From Candidatus Faecousia faecavium (GTDB lineage Bacteria > Bacillota > Clostridia > Oscillospirales > Oscillospiraceae): a stretch of DNA of 64,000 bases. The notes under the pieces were generated by a model, which did not search any database, had not been told where the DNA came from, and saw only the letters and a list, made by a program, of their open reading frames with translations. Where the stretch lies: contig DVGO01000056.1 in the NCBI GenBank assembly GCA_018712645.1, forward strand, positions 62,001 through 126,000, given 5' to 3'. The position numbers and the translations under genes were made by a program. Shown piece after piece: positions 42,840-51,789 of this stretch; within the stretch, counting starts at the first letter, position 1; each line of letters begins with the position of its first letter.

Positions 42840-43460
42840 ATGGCATATGCTGTATCCATCCTGATGGGATATCTTCTGGGCTGCTCCAGTATGGCTTACT
42901 ATATTGGCAAGCTGCGAAATACCGACATTCGCTGCTCCGGCAGCGGCAATCTGGGCGCTTCCAACGCTACCGTCCTGCTGGGCTGGAAAGCGGGAATCGC
43001 TGTGGCATTGCATGACATTCTCAAATGTGTGCTGGCGGTTTTCCTCGCCCGGTGGCTGTTCCCGGATTCGATTTATGTCGGTGCCTGCGCCGGGGTTGCC
43101 TGCGTCATTGGACATATTTTCCCCTTCTATCTTAGGTTCCGGGGCGGCAAGGGATTGGCTTCCTACTTTGGCCTCGCTTTGGCCCTGAACTGGAAGCTGG
43201 CACTGCTGGTGGCTGCTGTTGTGATTCTGGCCACCCTGATTACCGACTACATTTCCGTAGGCGCTCTGGGTACCATTGCTGTGGTGCCGCTTTACATGGG
43301 TTTTGCTACCCGTGACCTGCTGCTGACTGCCATTCTCTGCACCGCTTCCCTGGTGATGCTGTACCGTCACTGGGAAAACATTGTCCGCATCGCCACCGGC
43401 AAGGAAATCGGTCTGCGCAGCACCGTCCGGGGTGATCACCGGATGTCCCAGAAAAACTGA
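42840..43460 (+). CDS. plsY: Glycerol-3-phosphate acyltransferase PlsY
   Basis: Membrane acyltransferase that transfers an acyl group from acyl-phosphate to glycerol-3-phosphate, the first step of phospholipid synthesis in Firmicutes. The three conserved motifs are visible: SGSGNLGASNA near residue 36, FRGGKGLASYFG near 104, and YRHWENIVRI near the C-terminus. The protein is 206 residues with about five membrane segments. I start at ATG 42840 after AGAAAGGTGGGAG; a TATAAT at 42804-42809 marks the promoter, although its -35 is poor. Confidence 0.92.
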   Translation: MAYAVSILMGYLLGCSSMAYYIGKLRNTDIRCSGSGNLGASNATVLLGWKAGIAVALHDILKCVLAVFLARWLFPDSIYVGACAGVACVIGHIFPFYLRFRGGKGLASYFGLALALNWKLALLVAAVVILATLITDYISVGALGTIAVVPLYMGFATRDLLLTAILCTASLVMLYRHWENIVRIATGKEIGLRSTVRGDHRMSQKN

Positions 43461-43470
43461 TTTTGCAATG

Positions 43471-43505
43471 CCGTCCCATACCATAACGGTGTGGGACGGT
43501 TTTCT
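43471..43505 (+). terminator. Intrinsic terminator after plsY
   Basis: 12-bp stem CCGTCCCATACC/GGTGTGGGACGG with one wobble, then TTTTCTG. Confidence 0.85.
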
Positions 43506-43545
43506 GTCATTTCGTAAATTTACTGTGAACGGCCTATTTTTCAGG

Positions 43546-43574
43546 TTGCATTCAGCTTTCTGTCCTACTATAGT
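43546..43574 (+). promoter_or_regulatory. Sigma-A promoter for the two-component system
   Basis: -35 TTGCAT, 17-nt spacer, -10 TATAGT, 30 bp before the response regulator ATG. Confidence 0.75.
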
Positions 43575-43604
43575 AGTACTGAGAATGGGAAAAGAGGCAT
43601 TACC

Positions 43605-44282
43605 ATGAAAGTTCTGATTATTGAAGACGAAAAACTCCTGGCGGATTCCCTGAAAGCCCTGCTGGAATCCAAGGGTTTTGCTGTAGAAGCGGTGTACGAT
43701 GGGATAACCGGTGCCGAGTACGCCCAAACCGGGGTGTATGATCTGCTGATTCTGGATGTGATGATGCCAGGCATGGATGGTTACCAGGTAGCCCGGCGGG
43801 TCCGGGCCAAACGCTGTGCCACGCCGATTCTGATGCTCACCGCCAAATCCGGACTGGAAGACCGAATCGATGGGTTAAACGCCGGAGCGGACTATTATCT
43901 GACCAAGCCCTTTGATTCCAGGGAACTTCTGGCCTGCATCAATGCCCTGCTGCGCCGCCAGGGCAACCAGGTGGACGAACTGGTATGCGGCAATACAGCC
44001 CTGGAACTGTCCACCGGCATGCTGGTATGCGGGGAAAAACGGCTTCAGCTCTCCGCCCGGGAATTTGACGTGATGCGGTTTCTGATGCAGTCGCAGAACC
44101 AGATTCTGCCCAAGGAAGTGATTCTTGCCAAGGTCTGGGGATTTGACTCCAATGCCGTGGAAAATCATGTGGAGGTGTATGTGGGCTTTTTGCGCAAGAA
44201 GCTGCAAAGCATCGGCTCCAATGTCCGTATTCAGGCCATTCGCAGACTGGGCTACCATCTGGAGGTGGACGAAGCATGCTGA
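43605..44282 (+). CDS. OmpR/PhoB-family response regulator
   Basis: A 225-residue two-domain regulator. Receiver domain (1-120): acidic pocket IIEDE, phosphoacceptor D51 in LILDVMMPGMDG, T79 in MLTA and K101 in TKPFD. The C-terminal winged helix (about 130-222) has LSAREFDVMRFLM and GFDSNAVENHVEVYVGFLR. It overlaps the kinase gene by 7 bp. Together they form a two-component system that may control the downstream Gld-type ABC operon, though that operon appears to have its own upstream terminator. Confidence 0.94.
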   Translation: MKVLIIEDEKLLADSLKALLESKGFAVEAVYDGITGAEYAQTGVYDLLILDVMMPGMDGYQVARRVRAKRCATPILMLTAKSGLEDRIDGLNAGADYYLTKPFDSRELLACINALLRRQGNQVDELVCGNTALELSTGMLVCGEKRLQLSAREFDVMRFLMQSQNQILPKEVILAKVWGFDSNAVENHVEVYVGFLRKKLQSIGSNVRIQAIRRLGYHLEVDEAC

Positions 44283-45487
44283 GAAAGCTGCGGATCAAAT
44301 TTGTCTGCATTGTGATGGCCATTGTGACAATCATGCTCAGCACGGTGTTCGGCATGGTGATCCATTACATGAGCAAAAGTCTGGAAGAGCAGAGCATTCG
44401 CACCCTGCGCTCTATCTCTGCCAATCCAACCCAGCAGCGCAACCTGGGGGACATTTCCCAAGAAGTTCGGCTTCCCTATTTTACGGTGCTCATCGGATTT
44501 CGGGGGCAGCTGATTGCCACCAGCGGTGGATATTACGATCTGTCGGATGAGGCAACCATTCTCAAAATCACCCGGGCCGCATTGGAACAGGATGAGCAGA
44601 TGGGTGTTCTGAAGGAATACAATCTGCGCTTCAGCAAATCCATGGGTGTCAGCGGGCAGTGGCTGGTGTTTGCGGATATGTCCAGCGAACGCTCCGCCAT
44701 CCGCCACCTGACTCAGGTGTGCATTCTGATTGGCCTTGTCAGCATGGGCGTCTTTCTGTGCATCAGCATTTTACTGGCCCGGTGGGCGGTCAAGCCTGTG
44801 GAAAAAGCCTGGAAACAGCAGCAGCAATTTGTGGCGGACGCTTCCCACGAACTCAAAACGCCTCTGGCTGTGATCCTGACCAATGCAGAGCTGCTCCAGG
44901 ACCCTGCCCAGGACGAAACCGCTAGGAATCAATTCTCTTCCAGCATTCTGACCATGTCCCACCAAATGCGAGGCCTGGTGGAAGGACTGCTGGAACTGAC
45001 CCGGGTGGAGAATGGTTCGGTAAGCACCAACTTTGCCCAGGTGGACCTGAGCCAGCTGGTGGAGGACGCAGTTTTGCCCTTTGAACCAATGTACTTTGAA
45101 AAGGGGCTGACCCTGTCCACCGCCGTGGAAAAAGGCATCAGCCTGAAAGCCAGCGACTCCCATCTAAGACAGGTATTGGGAATCTTGCTGGACAATGCCA
45201 TGAAGTACTCCGCGCCGGAGGGCCGCATTTGGGTCAAGCTGATTCGCCACGGAGGACACTGCCTGCTGTCCGTTGCCAGCCCCGGGCAGGAAATTTCCCC
45301 TGAGGATTTACAGAATATCTTCAAACGCTTTTACCGTGTGGACAAAGCCAGGAGCCGGGATGGCAGTTACGGTTTGGGCCTGTCCATAGCCCAAAGCATT
45401 GTTCTGTCCCACAAAGGTAAAATCTGGGCCGAGAGTGAGGACGGCATTAACACCTTTTTCATTCAGCTGCCGATTTCCAGTATGTAA
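44276..45487 (+). CDS. Sensor histidine kinase
   Basis: A 403-residue membrane kinase. Two membrane segments at about 8-30 and 147-169 flank a short extracytoplasmic sensor (about 32-145). The HisKA domain carries H191 in DASHELKTPL, and the ATPase domain has LLDNAMKYS (N box), a modified SPGQEISPED region and GLGLSIAQSI (G2 box). There is almost no HAMP linker: the second helix runs into the dimerisation helix within about 15 residues. It partners the overlapping response regulator. Confidence 0.93.
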   Translation: MLRKLRIKFVCIVMAIVTIMLSTVFGMVIHYMSKSLEEQSIRTLRSISANPTQQRNLGDISQEVRLPYFTVLIGFRGQLIATSGGYYDLSDEATILKITRAALEQDEQMGVLKEYNLRFSKSMGVSGQWLVFADMSSERSAIRHLTQVCILIGLVSMGVFLCISILLARWAVKPVEKAWKQQQQFVADASHELKTPLAVILTNAELLQDPAQDETARNQFSSSILTMSHQMRGLVEGLLELTRVENGSVSTNFAQVDLSQLVEDAVLPFEPMYFEKGLTLSTAVEKGISLKASDSHLRQVLGILLDNAMKYSAPEGRIWVKLIRHGGHCLLSVASPGQEISPEDLQNIFKRFYRVDKARSRDGSYGLGLSIAQSIVLSHKGKIWAESEDGINTFFIQLPISSM

Positions 45488-45507
45488 AGTCAAAATACAG
45501 ACGCCAT

Positions 45508-45544
45508 CGGGCCGTATCTTACAGAAGATACGGCCCGATTTTTC
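45508..45544 (+). terminator. Intrinsic terminator after the two-component genes
   Basis: 13-bp stem CGGGCCGTATCTT/AAGATACGGCCCG, loop ACAG, then ATTTTTC. Confidence 0.93.
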
Positions 45545-45649
45545 TTTGGGATGGGGATTTACAATTCTTTCACATTCTGGCCTCCTTTTTTCAGGGACAG
45601 TTCAGCCTGGACAGCTACAATGGTTCCCAGCAGAAAAGGAGGAATTGTC

Positions 45650-46606
45650 TTGATTGAAGTAAACCATCTGTGCAAGCGATATGGCAATCATACCGCCGTA
45701 TGGGATCTGTCCTTTCACATTGAAAAAGGGCAGATTTATGGATTTCTGGGGCCAAACGGCGCAGGAAAATCCACAACCATGAACATCATGACCGGATGTC
45801 TGGCCGCCACGTCCGGTCAGGTTCGCATTGGCGGTTTTGACATTTTCGAAGATGCTCAGCAGGCAAAAAAGCTGATTGGCTATCTCCCGGAGCAGCCGCC
45901 GCTGTATCTGGACCGGACTCCCCGGGAATATCTGACTTTTGTTGCCCGGGCCAAGGGCATCCGGGAATCCGACATTCCCAATCAGCTCACCCACGTTATG
46001 GCTGTCACCCAGATTCAGGATGTTGCCGACCGGCTGATTAAAAATCTGTCCAAAGGCTATAAACAGCGGGTTGGCATTGCCCAGGCCATTCTGGGAGACC
46101 CGGAGGTCATTATCCTGGATGAGCCCACCGTGGGACTGGACCCCCGGCAGATTACGGAGATCCGGGAACTGATTCAGCAGCTGGGAAAAGACCATACGGT
46201 GATTCTCTCCAGCCACATTCTGTCGGAAGTACAGGCAGTATGTCAGACCATTCTCATCATTTCCAAAGGTAAGCTGGTGGCCTGTGACAGTCCGGAAAAT
46301 CTGGAGCGGCTCTTTGCCGGAACCGCCACAGTGAATCTGGTGGTGGAGGCCCAGGAGAAAAACATCCGGGGCATTTTGCAGGATATCTCCGGTCTGGTGG
46401 AAATTCACACCAAGCCCATGGAAGATGGCTGCTGCCAGGTGCAGGTGGAGCTGGAAGGCCACGATGACCGGAAAGCCTGCCGGGATCTGTTCTTCGCCTT
46501 CAGCCGGGCAAACTGCCCCATTTTGCAGATGTCCGCAGCCAAGGCAAGCCTGGAAGACATTTTCCTGGAGCTGACCCAGGAAGAAAAGGAGGAATCTGCC
46601 AAATGA
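45650..46606 (+). CDS. ABC transporter ATP-binding protein (GldA-like)
   Basis: ATPase for the Gld-type complex. Walker A GPNGAGKST is at 34-42, the signature LSKGYKQRVGIAQA near 140, Walker B VIILDEPTVGLDP near 160 and switch SSHILSEV near 192; a C-terminal extension (about 225-318) is typical of ABC-2/Gld ATPases. The start is TTG 45650, with AAAGGAGG 7 nt upstream; upstream ATG 45620 lacks an RBS. It overlaps the permease gene by 4 bp (ATGA). Confidence 0.9.
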   Translation: MIEVNHLCKRYGNHTAVWDLSFHIEKGQIYGFLGPNGAGKSTTMNIMTGCLAATSGQVRIGGFDIFEDAQQAKKLIGYLPEQPPLYLDRTPREYLTFVARAKGIRESDIPNQLTHVMAVTQIQDVADRLIKNLSKGYKQRVGIAQAILGDPEVIILDEPTVGLDPRQITEIRELIQQLGKDHTVILSSHILSEVQAVCQTILIISKGKLVACDSPENLERLFAGTATVNLVVEAQEKNIRGILQDISGLVEIHTKPMEDGCCQVQVELEGHDDRKACRDLFFAFSRANCPILQMSAAKASLEDIFLELTQEEKEESAK

Positions 46607-47469
46607 AAGCAGTTTTGCGGCATGAACTATCGTCCTGCTTTACCAATTTGAGCGGATATGTGTTCGGCGCTTTTTTGCTGCTGTTTGCGGGCATTTATAC
46701 CATGGTGTACAACCTGCAAGCGGCAACTACCAACTTTGAGTATGTGCTGGGCAGCATGAGCTTTGTATTTTTGATTATCGTGCCCATTCTGACCATGCGG
46801 GTTCTGGCGGAAGAACGCCGGCAAAAAACTGACCAGCTGCTCTACTCCCTGCCCCTGTCCATGACCCAGGTGGTGGTGGGAAAGTATCTGGCCCTTTTGA
46901 CCATGTTTCTGATTCCACTGGTAATCATCAGCCTGTACCCGCTGATTCTGACGGCCTTCGGCAACCTGAATCTGGCAGCCGCCTTCGGCTCCATCGTCGG
47001 TTTCTTCTGCCTGGGTGCGGCGCTGATTGCTGTGGGCATCTACATTTCCTCCATCACGGAAAGTCAGGCGGTAGCGGCAGGGCTGTGTTTTGTAGTCATG
47101 CTGGTGAATTACTTCATTGCGGATCTGGCCTCCATGGCCTCTTCTACTGCCTTTGGCTCTTTAACCATGCTGATTCTGTGCGCCCTGATTATCAGCGGCA
47201 TTGTATACCTGATGACCAAAAACGGCTTTGCAACGCTGATGTGTGCGGCGGTACTGGCCGGTGGCACCATGGTTGCCTATGCTTTTGATTCTTCTGCCTT
47301 TGAGGGCCTGTTCCCCGCCATTATGGAGAAGCTGTCACTGTTTGAGTGGTTTTATGTTCTGATTGACGGTGTATTTGACCTGCGGTGCGTGGTATTTTTC
47401 CTGTCTGTAGCAGGAGTATTCCTGTTCCTCAGTGTTCAGTCTATGGAGAAGCGGAGGTGGAGTGAATGA
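46603..47469 (+). CDS. ABC-2 family permease (GldF-like)
   Basis: A 288-residue membrane protein with six to eight hydrophobic segments, beginning KAVLRHELSSCFTNLSGYVFG, typical of the ABC-2 permeases encoded next to GldG-like proteins. RMLAEER-type segment (MRVLAEERRQKTDQLLYSLP, residues about 65-84) forms the conserved coupling helix region. Starts within the ATPase stop and overlaps the GldG-like gene by 4 bp, so the operon is tightly coupled. Substrate unknown. Confidence 0.9.
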   Translation: MKAVLRHELSSCFTNLSGYVFGAFLLLFAGIYTMVYNLQAATTNFEYVLGSMSFVFLIIVPILTMRVLAEERRQKTDQLLYSLPLSMTQVVVGKYLALLTMFLIPLVIISLYPLILTAFGNLNLAAAFGSIVGFFCLGAALIAVGIYISSITESQAVAAGLCFVVMLVNYFIADLASMASSTAFGSLTMLILCALIISGIVYLMTKNGFATLMCAAVLAGGTMVAYAFDSSAFEGLFPAIMEKLSLFEWFYVLIDGVFDLRCVVFFLSVAGVFLFLSVQSMEKRRWSE

Positions 47470-48926
47470 ACCATCTGAAAAAATGGCTGCATAAGCTGAA
47501 AGCATCCTTCCAGACCCGCTCTTTCCGGATCGGCGGTTACAGCGTGGCAGCAACCGCCATTGTGCTGGCCATTGCCATTGCCGCCAACTTGCTCATCGGA
47601 GCGCTGCCTGCCGGTCTTACCCAGTTTGATACCACCTCCGGTCAGATTTTTACGGTATCGGAGCAGACGGAGGTTCTGGCCAGTGAATTGGACCAGGAAG
47701 TCACCATCTACTGGGTGGTGCGCAGTGGGTACGAAGAAAACTATATCGGCACTCTGCTCGACCAATATAAGGCTCTGAGCGATGAGATTCGGGTTCAGAA
47801 AGTGGACCCCGATGTAAATCCCACCTTCGCCCAGGCCTATACCGATTCCCTTCAGGAAAACAGCCTGATTGTGGAGTGCGGTGATAAGTCCCGGTATATC
47901 TCCTACAGTGATATTTTTGTCATGGATTATGATGCGTACTATTACTATGGGGAAGAAAGCTGGAGCTTCTGCGGAGAAAGTGAAATCACCAGTGCCATTG
48001 ACTATGTCACCAGTGAGGACCTTCCCACCATCTACCTGCTTACCGGTCACGGAGAGCAAGCCCTGCCAGATGCTTTCGCCACCGCTGTGGAAAAAGAAAA
48101 CATGCAGACCCAGGAATTGTCCCTGCTGACCGCAGAGTCTGTACCGGATGATGCGGATTGTCTGCTGATCTACGCCCCCCAGCGGGATATTTCCCTGGAG
48201 GAGAAAACAAAAATCGAAACCTATCTGGGTAACGGCGGCAAGCTGATTCTGCTGTCCGATCCTCCTCAGGATGGTAAGCTGACCAATCTGGAAGCCATTA
48301 TGGGCCACTATGGCATCACCGCCAGTGAGGGAATTGTGGTGGAAGACGATCAGTCCCATTACGTCTGGGGCACGCCTTACTATCTGCTGCCGGAAATCAA
48401 TACCCATCCCGTTACCACCCCCCTGCTGGAAAATGGCTATTCCGTGCTGCTGCCCATTGCTCAGGGCCTGCAGCTCAGCGAAGATCTGCCGGAGAACATT
48501 TCCGTGACAGAGCTTCTGACCACCTCGGACAGCGCCTTCTCCAAAGCTGCCGGATACGGACTGAGCACCTATGAAAAGGAAGAGGGCGACCAGGACGGCC
48601 CCTTTGCCCTGGCAGTACTGGCTTCGGAAACCCTGGACGATGGCATTTACAGCGATGTCATCTGGGTATCCTCTACCGCCCTTCTGGACGCCCAGACCAA
48701 TGAAATGGTCTCCGGCGGAAACCAGGATTTGTTCCTGAACATGCTCCATTATCTGTGCCAGAGTGAGGACAGCAGCATTACCATCCATCCCAAATCCCTG
48801 AGCACAGAATACCTGACCATTGACAGCAGTACCGCATCGCTGCTGGCCACACTGGTCATTGGTCTGATTCCCGTTGCCTATCTGGCAGTCGGCATTCTCA
48901 TTTGGTTCCGGAGGAAACGCAGATGA
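47466..48926 (+). CDS. GldG-like ABC-associated extracytoplasmic protein
   Basis: A 486-residue protein of the GldG/ABC_transp_aux type. An N-terminal membrane helix (about 28-48), a large extracytoplasmic alpha/beta region (IFTVSEQTEVLASELDQEVTI, TIYLLTGHGEQ, GGKLILLSDPP) and a C-terminal membrane helix (about 460-482) ending FRRKRR. In Bacteroidetes such proteins support gliding; in Firmicutes the role is unknown and no gliding genes are present. It overlaps the neighbours on both sides by 4 bp. Confidence 0.87.
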   Translation: MNHLKKWLHKLKASFQTRSFRIGGYSVAATAIVLAIAIAANLLIGALPAGLTQFDTTSGQIFTVSEQTEVLASELDQEVTIYWVVRSGYEENYIGTLLDQYKALSDEIRVQKVDPDVNPTFAQAYTDSLQENSLIVECGDKSRYISYSDIFVMDYDAYYYYGEESWSFCGESEITSAIDYVTSEDLPTIYLLTGHGEQALPDAFATAVEKENMQTQELSLLTAESVPDDADCLLIYAPQRDISLEEKTKIETYLGNGGKLILLSDPPQDGKLTNLEAIMGHYGITASEGIVVEDDQSHYVWGTPYYLLPEINTHPVTTPLLENGYSVLLPIAQGLQLSEDLPENISVTELLTTSDSAFSKAAGYGLSTYEKEEGDQDGPFALAVLASETLDDGIYSDVIWVSSTALLDAQTNEMVSGGNQDLFLNMLHYLCQSEDSSITIHPKSLSTEYLTIDSSTASLLATLVIGLIPVAYLAVGILIWFRRKRR

Positions 48927-50278
48927 AACGTGGAAAGAAACTTTTTCTTTTGCTGCTGGCGCTGGCAGTTTTGCTGGGCACAACCGCCGCAGTGAAAGCT
49001 CTGTCTCCCAAAGAGGAAGCTTCCCAGGAAGTGTACACCACCATTTTCACAGTGGATTCCGAAACGGTCACCGATCTGCACTGGAAATACAGTGAAGATG
49101 TTTCCGTGACCAAGAAGGACGATGCCTGGGTCTATTCCGAAGATCCGGCATTCCCCCTGGACAGCAGTTACATTGACACCATGCTATCTGCCCTGTCGGA
49201 AATCACTTCCGCCAAAACCATTGAAAATGTGGAAGATTGGGATCAGTACACCCTGGAAGCCCCTGTCTGCGAGATCAATTTTACCGCCGACGGAACGGAT
49301 TACACCATCAAAGTCGGAGAAGAAACCTCCCTGGGAAATCAGCGTTACCTATCCATTGGCGATGGCAACGCCTACCTGGTGGATTCCTCCTTCCTGAGTG
49401 CCTTCCAGTACGGCTTGTATGATATCCTGAAAATGGAAGAAGTTCCGGAAATGGACAATGTTCTGTCCCTGGAGCATATCAGCAGTGACAGCAATTACAC
49501 CATTGAGAACAAAGAAGGAAGCGGTCTTGCCTACTCTGACGAGTACATCTGGTTCCTGAACGACCAGCCGCTGGATACGGAGCTGACCGAAACCTTACTT
49601 CGCTATGTCACAGATACTACCTGGCAGGAATGCGTCAATTATCACGCCGAGGATCTGAGCAAATACGGGCTGGATAATCCCGCCGTCACGATGGTTGCCC
49701 ACTACACCCAGGAAGAAAATACTCAGGAGCAAACCTTCTCCTTGGAAATCGGAGATGCCTGCGAAGATGGATATTACGCCCGGATTTCCGGCTCCAACAT
49801 GGTCTATACCATCCCGAAAACCGCAGCGGAAGCACTGATCTTCACCACCTATGCGGACTTGAAGCCAGAGGATGTGCTGCTCATGGATTGGGACAAGGTG
49901 TCCTCTGTGGATATTGTGCTGGATGAGGAAACCTACACCATCCGGATTTCCTCCACAACCTCCACCGATGAAGACGGCAACGAAGTCCAGGAAGTCACCT
50001 ATACCCTGGACGGAGAAGAAATTGACGGAGATTCTATTCTGAATGCGCTGGACGCTCTGGATTCCACCGGTTACGCATCGGGAAGCCCGGGTGAGAATCC
50101 GGAAGAAATCCGCTTCGTCATTCACCAGAATCACCAGACCTTCCCGGAGGTGGAACTGGTATTCTACCGCTACAACAGCACCAGCTGTATGGTGACCCTG
50201 AACGGTGAACCCACTGTCCTTGTCAACAGAGAGGACGTTGTTTCCCTGGTAGAAACCGTGAACGATCAGGTTCTGTAA
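48923..50278 (+). CDS. DUF4340 domain extracytoplasmic protein
   Basis: A 451-residue protein with a single N-terminal membrane segment or uncleaved signal (residues 5-24), followed by an acidic beta-rich region with DUF4340-like repeats: VTKKDDAWVYSEDPAFPLD and later DLSKYGLDNPAVTM and LKPEDVLLMDWDKVSSVDI. DUF4340 proteins are regularly encoded after GldG-like proteins. I start at ATG 48923 behind GGAGGA, overlapping the GldG stop by 4 bp. It is the last gene of the operon. Function unknown; likely part of the same envelope complex. Confidence 0.88.
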   Translation: MKRGKKLFLLLLALAVLLGTTAAVKALSPKEEASQEVYTTIFTVDSETVTDLHWKYSEDVSVTKKDDAWVYSEDPAFPLDSSYIDTMLSALSEITSAKTIENVEDWDQYTLEAPVCEINFTADGTDYTIKVGEETSLGNQRYLSIGDGNAYLVDSSFLSAFQYGLYDILKMEEVPEMDNVLSLEHISSDSNYTIENKEGSGLAYSDEYIWFLNDQPLDTELTETLLRYVTDTTWQECVNYHAEDLSKYGLDNPAVTMVAHYTQEENTQEQTFSLEIGDACEDGYYARISGSNMVYTIPKTAAEALIFTTYADLKPEDVLLMDWDKVSSVDIVLDEETYTIRISSTTSTDEDGNEVQEVTYTLDGEEIDGDSILNALDALDSTGYASGSPGENPEEIRFVIHQNHQTFPEVELVFYRYNSTSCMVTLNGEPTVLVNREDVVSLVETVNDQVL

Positions 50279-50299
50279 TCCAGTCCCCGGAAAAGGAAA

Positions 50300-50339
50300 A
50301 CAGCGTTGCGCCTTTCTCGGCGCAACGCTGTAATTTTTA
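50300..50339 (+). terminator. Intrinsic terminator after the Gld-type operon
   Basis: 13-bp stem ACAGCGTTGCGCC/GGCGCAACGCTGT, 6-nt loop, then AATTTTTAT. It borders the convergent DtxR-like gene and may serve both. Confidence 0.92.
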
Positions 50340-50723
50340 TGTTTGCGTACGGTCTTTGCTTTTCTGGCAATGCAGCCGGTGCAAAGCTTGCAGGGTATCC
50401 TGACTTAGGTGCTGCTCCATTTTCTCCGCGTCCAGGCAGGCCGTTTCCGCCGCCACCCCCAGGCTTTGCAGCAGCAAAGATAGTTCCTGCCGGGTTTCCC
50501 GGTTGGCTGCAATGGCAGATTTTCCCTGCTCTGTCAGGCAAATTCCTCTCTGGGGGTCTATCAGGATATCCCCATTCTGGGCCAGGTGTTTTAAGTACAC
50601 ACATACCGTCGGCCGGGAAACTTCCAGTTCCCTGGCAAGGTCCGCACCCCGAACCTTCCCTTTCTCGGACAGCCGGCAAATCAAATGCAAGTAGACCTCC
50701 CGGCGGGTAGTTTTTCTTCCCAT
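50337..50723 (-). CDS. DtxR/MntR-family metal-dependent regulator
   Basis: A 128-residue regulator. The N-terminal winged helix (VYLHLICRLSEKGKVRGADL, SRPTVCVYLKHLAQNGDI, GICLTEQGKSA) is followed by the dimerisation helices ELSLLLQSLGVAAETACLDA and EKMEQHLSQDTL. The latter aligns with the metal site EGIEHHLS of Bacillus MntR, but the first His is replaced by Gln. Start ATG 50723 follows GGAGGG. It is the last gene of the operon divergent from feoAB, and six palindromic sites in that locus are its probable targets. Likely Fe(II)-responsive, by context. Confidence 0.85.
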   Translation of the reverse strand: MGRKTTRREVYLHLICRLSEKGKVRGADLARELEVSRPTVCVYLKHLAQNGDILIDPQRGICLTEQGKSAIAANRETRQELSLLLQSLGVAAETACLDAEKMEQHLSQDTLQALHRLHCQKSKDRTQT

Positions 50724-50763
50724 ACAGCCCTCCCAAGACAGCCGCCCCATAAAGCGGGGATTG

Positions 50764-51186
50764 TTACAGCAATGCCGCACCCAGATCCCGGCACTCCGCC
50801 AGGGCCGTATCCTCCGGCGTTTCCTGGCAAATGACACCGGGGCCAACCAGCTGCGCACCGATTTCCCGGCAGGTTTCCTCCCAGGCACGCATCCACTCCC
50901 CGTCACCCCAGCCATAGGAGCCAAACAGTGCTATGGGTTTCTCTTTCAGCTTGCCTTCGCAGTCCTGGAACATGGGTTCAAATTCACTCTCTTCCAGCTG
51001 CTCCACGCCCATGGAAGGGCAGCCGAAGGCAATGGCGTCGAAATCCGCCACCATGGAACCGGAGAATTCCCCAGCTGCGAACAAGGTTACATCGGCTCCG
51101 TTATCCTTGGCACCTTCCGCAACCGCATTGGCCATGGCCTCGGTGTTGCCGGTTCCGCTCCAATAAACTACTGCAATTTTACGCAT
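50764..51186 (-). CDS. Flavodoxin
   Basis: A 140-residue FMN electron carrier. The phosphate loop WSGTGNTEAMA is at 9-19, and FMN-binding loops are near FGCPSMGVEQLEE (53-66) and FGSYGWGDGEW (88-98), the short-chain clostridial type. Flavodoxins replace ferredoxin when iron is scarce, which matches its position in the operon divergent from feoAB, with DUF3793 upstream and the DtxR-like regulator downstream. Confidence 0.93.
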   Translation of the reverse strand: MRKIAVVYWSGTGNTEAMANAVAEGAKDNGADVTLFAAGEFSGSMVADFDAIAFGCPSMGVEQLEESEFEPMFQDCEGKLKEKPIALFGSYGWGDGEWMRAWEETCREIGAQLVGPGVICQETPEDTALAECRDLGAALL

Positions 51187-51218
51187 ATGTATTCCAACCT
51201 TTCATCAAATCTGGTATA

Positions 51219-51770
51219 TCAACCGGCCACGGTCAGCCGCTCAATATCGTCTCCTTCTGCCCAAAGCCGGCAGTAAATCTGGGTGCATTTCTTATACTGG
51301 GCAAACTTTTTTCTGGCTGCCTCCTCATCGCCGTAGACTTTCCAGCATCCGCTGCATTTGCAGCAGCCAGGTCCCAGGGTGATAAAGCCCTGGACATCCT
51401 CTGGGGGATACCCCAGAAACAAGCCGATTTCATGGGGAAAGCCCTCCTGACAACGAAGCTTTCGGATCAGCTGCACCAGGGTTTTCTGACAGCTTCCGGG
51501 GACATATCCCTGCTGACGCAGCAAACAGGCTGCCATACCGTCCGACAAATCCCGAGCCAGTTTCTCCGGTCGGTACAGGTAAATCAGTGCCTTGTCCCGG
51601 GATACCCGAAGGGGCAGCACCCGCAGCCCCTTGTCTTTTAGCCGCCGGTTCGTCCTGCGGATTGCCTGAAACAGTTCTTCCCGGGATTCCAAGGGGCAAG
51701 TAAACAAATTGGCGGTTTTGATCCCCGCCAGAGTGGGAGCGCAGTTGCGGATCAGGTAATCGTCGGACAT
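51219..51770 (-). CDS. DUF3793 family protein
   Basis: A 183-residue cytoplasmic protein of DUF3793: N-terminal LIRNCAPTLAGIKTANLF, central HEIGLFLGYPPEDVQGFI and a Cys-rich segment GPGCCKCSGCWKVYGD near residue 140. Function is unknown, but the family regularly occurs beside flavodoxin and feo genes, and the Cys cluster suggests metal or redox sensing. I start at ATG 51770 after GGGAGG. It lies 19 bp after the small membrane peptide and 32 bp before the flavodoxin gene. Confidence 0.88.
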   Translation of the reverse strand: MSDDYLIRNCAPTLAGIKTANLFTCPLESREELFQAIRRTNRRLKDKGLRVLPLRVSRDKALIYLYRPEKLARDLSDGMAACLLRQQGYVPGSCQKTLVQLIRKLRCQEGFPHEIGLFLGYPPEDVQGFITLGPGCCKCSGCWKVYGDEEAARKKFAQYKKCTQIYCRLWAEGDDIERLTVAG

Positions 51771-51789
51771 AAAAAACCTCCCAAAATGG

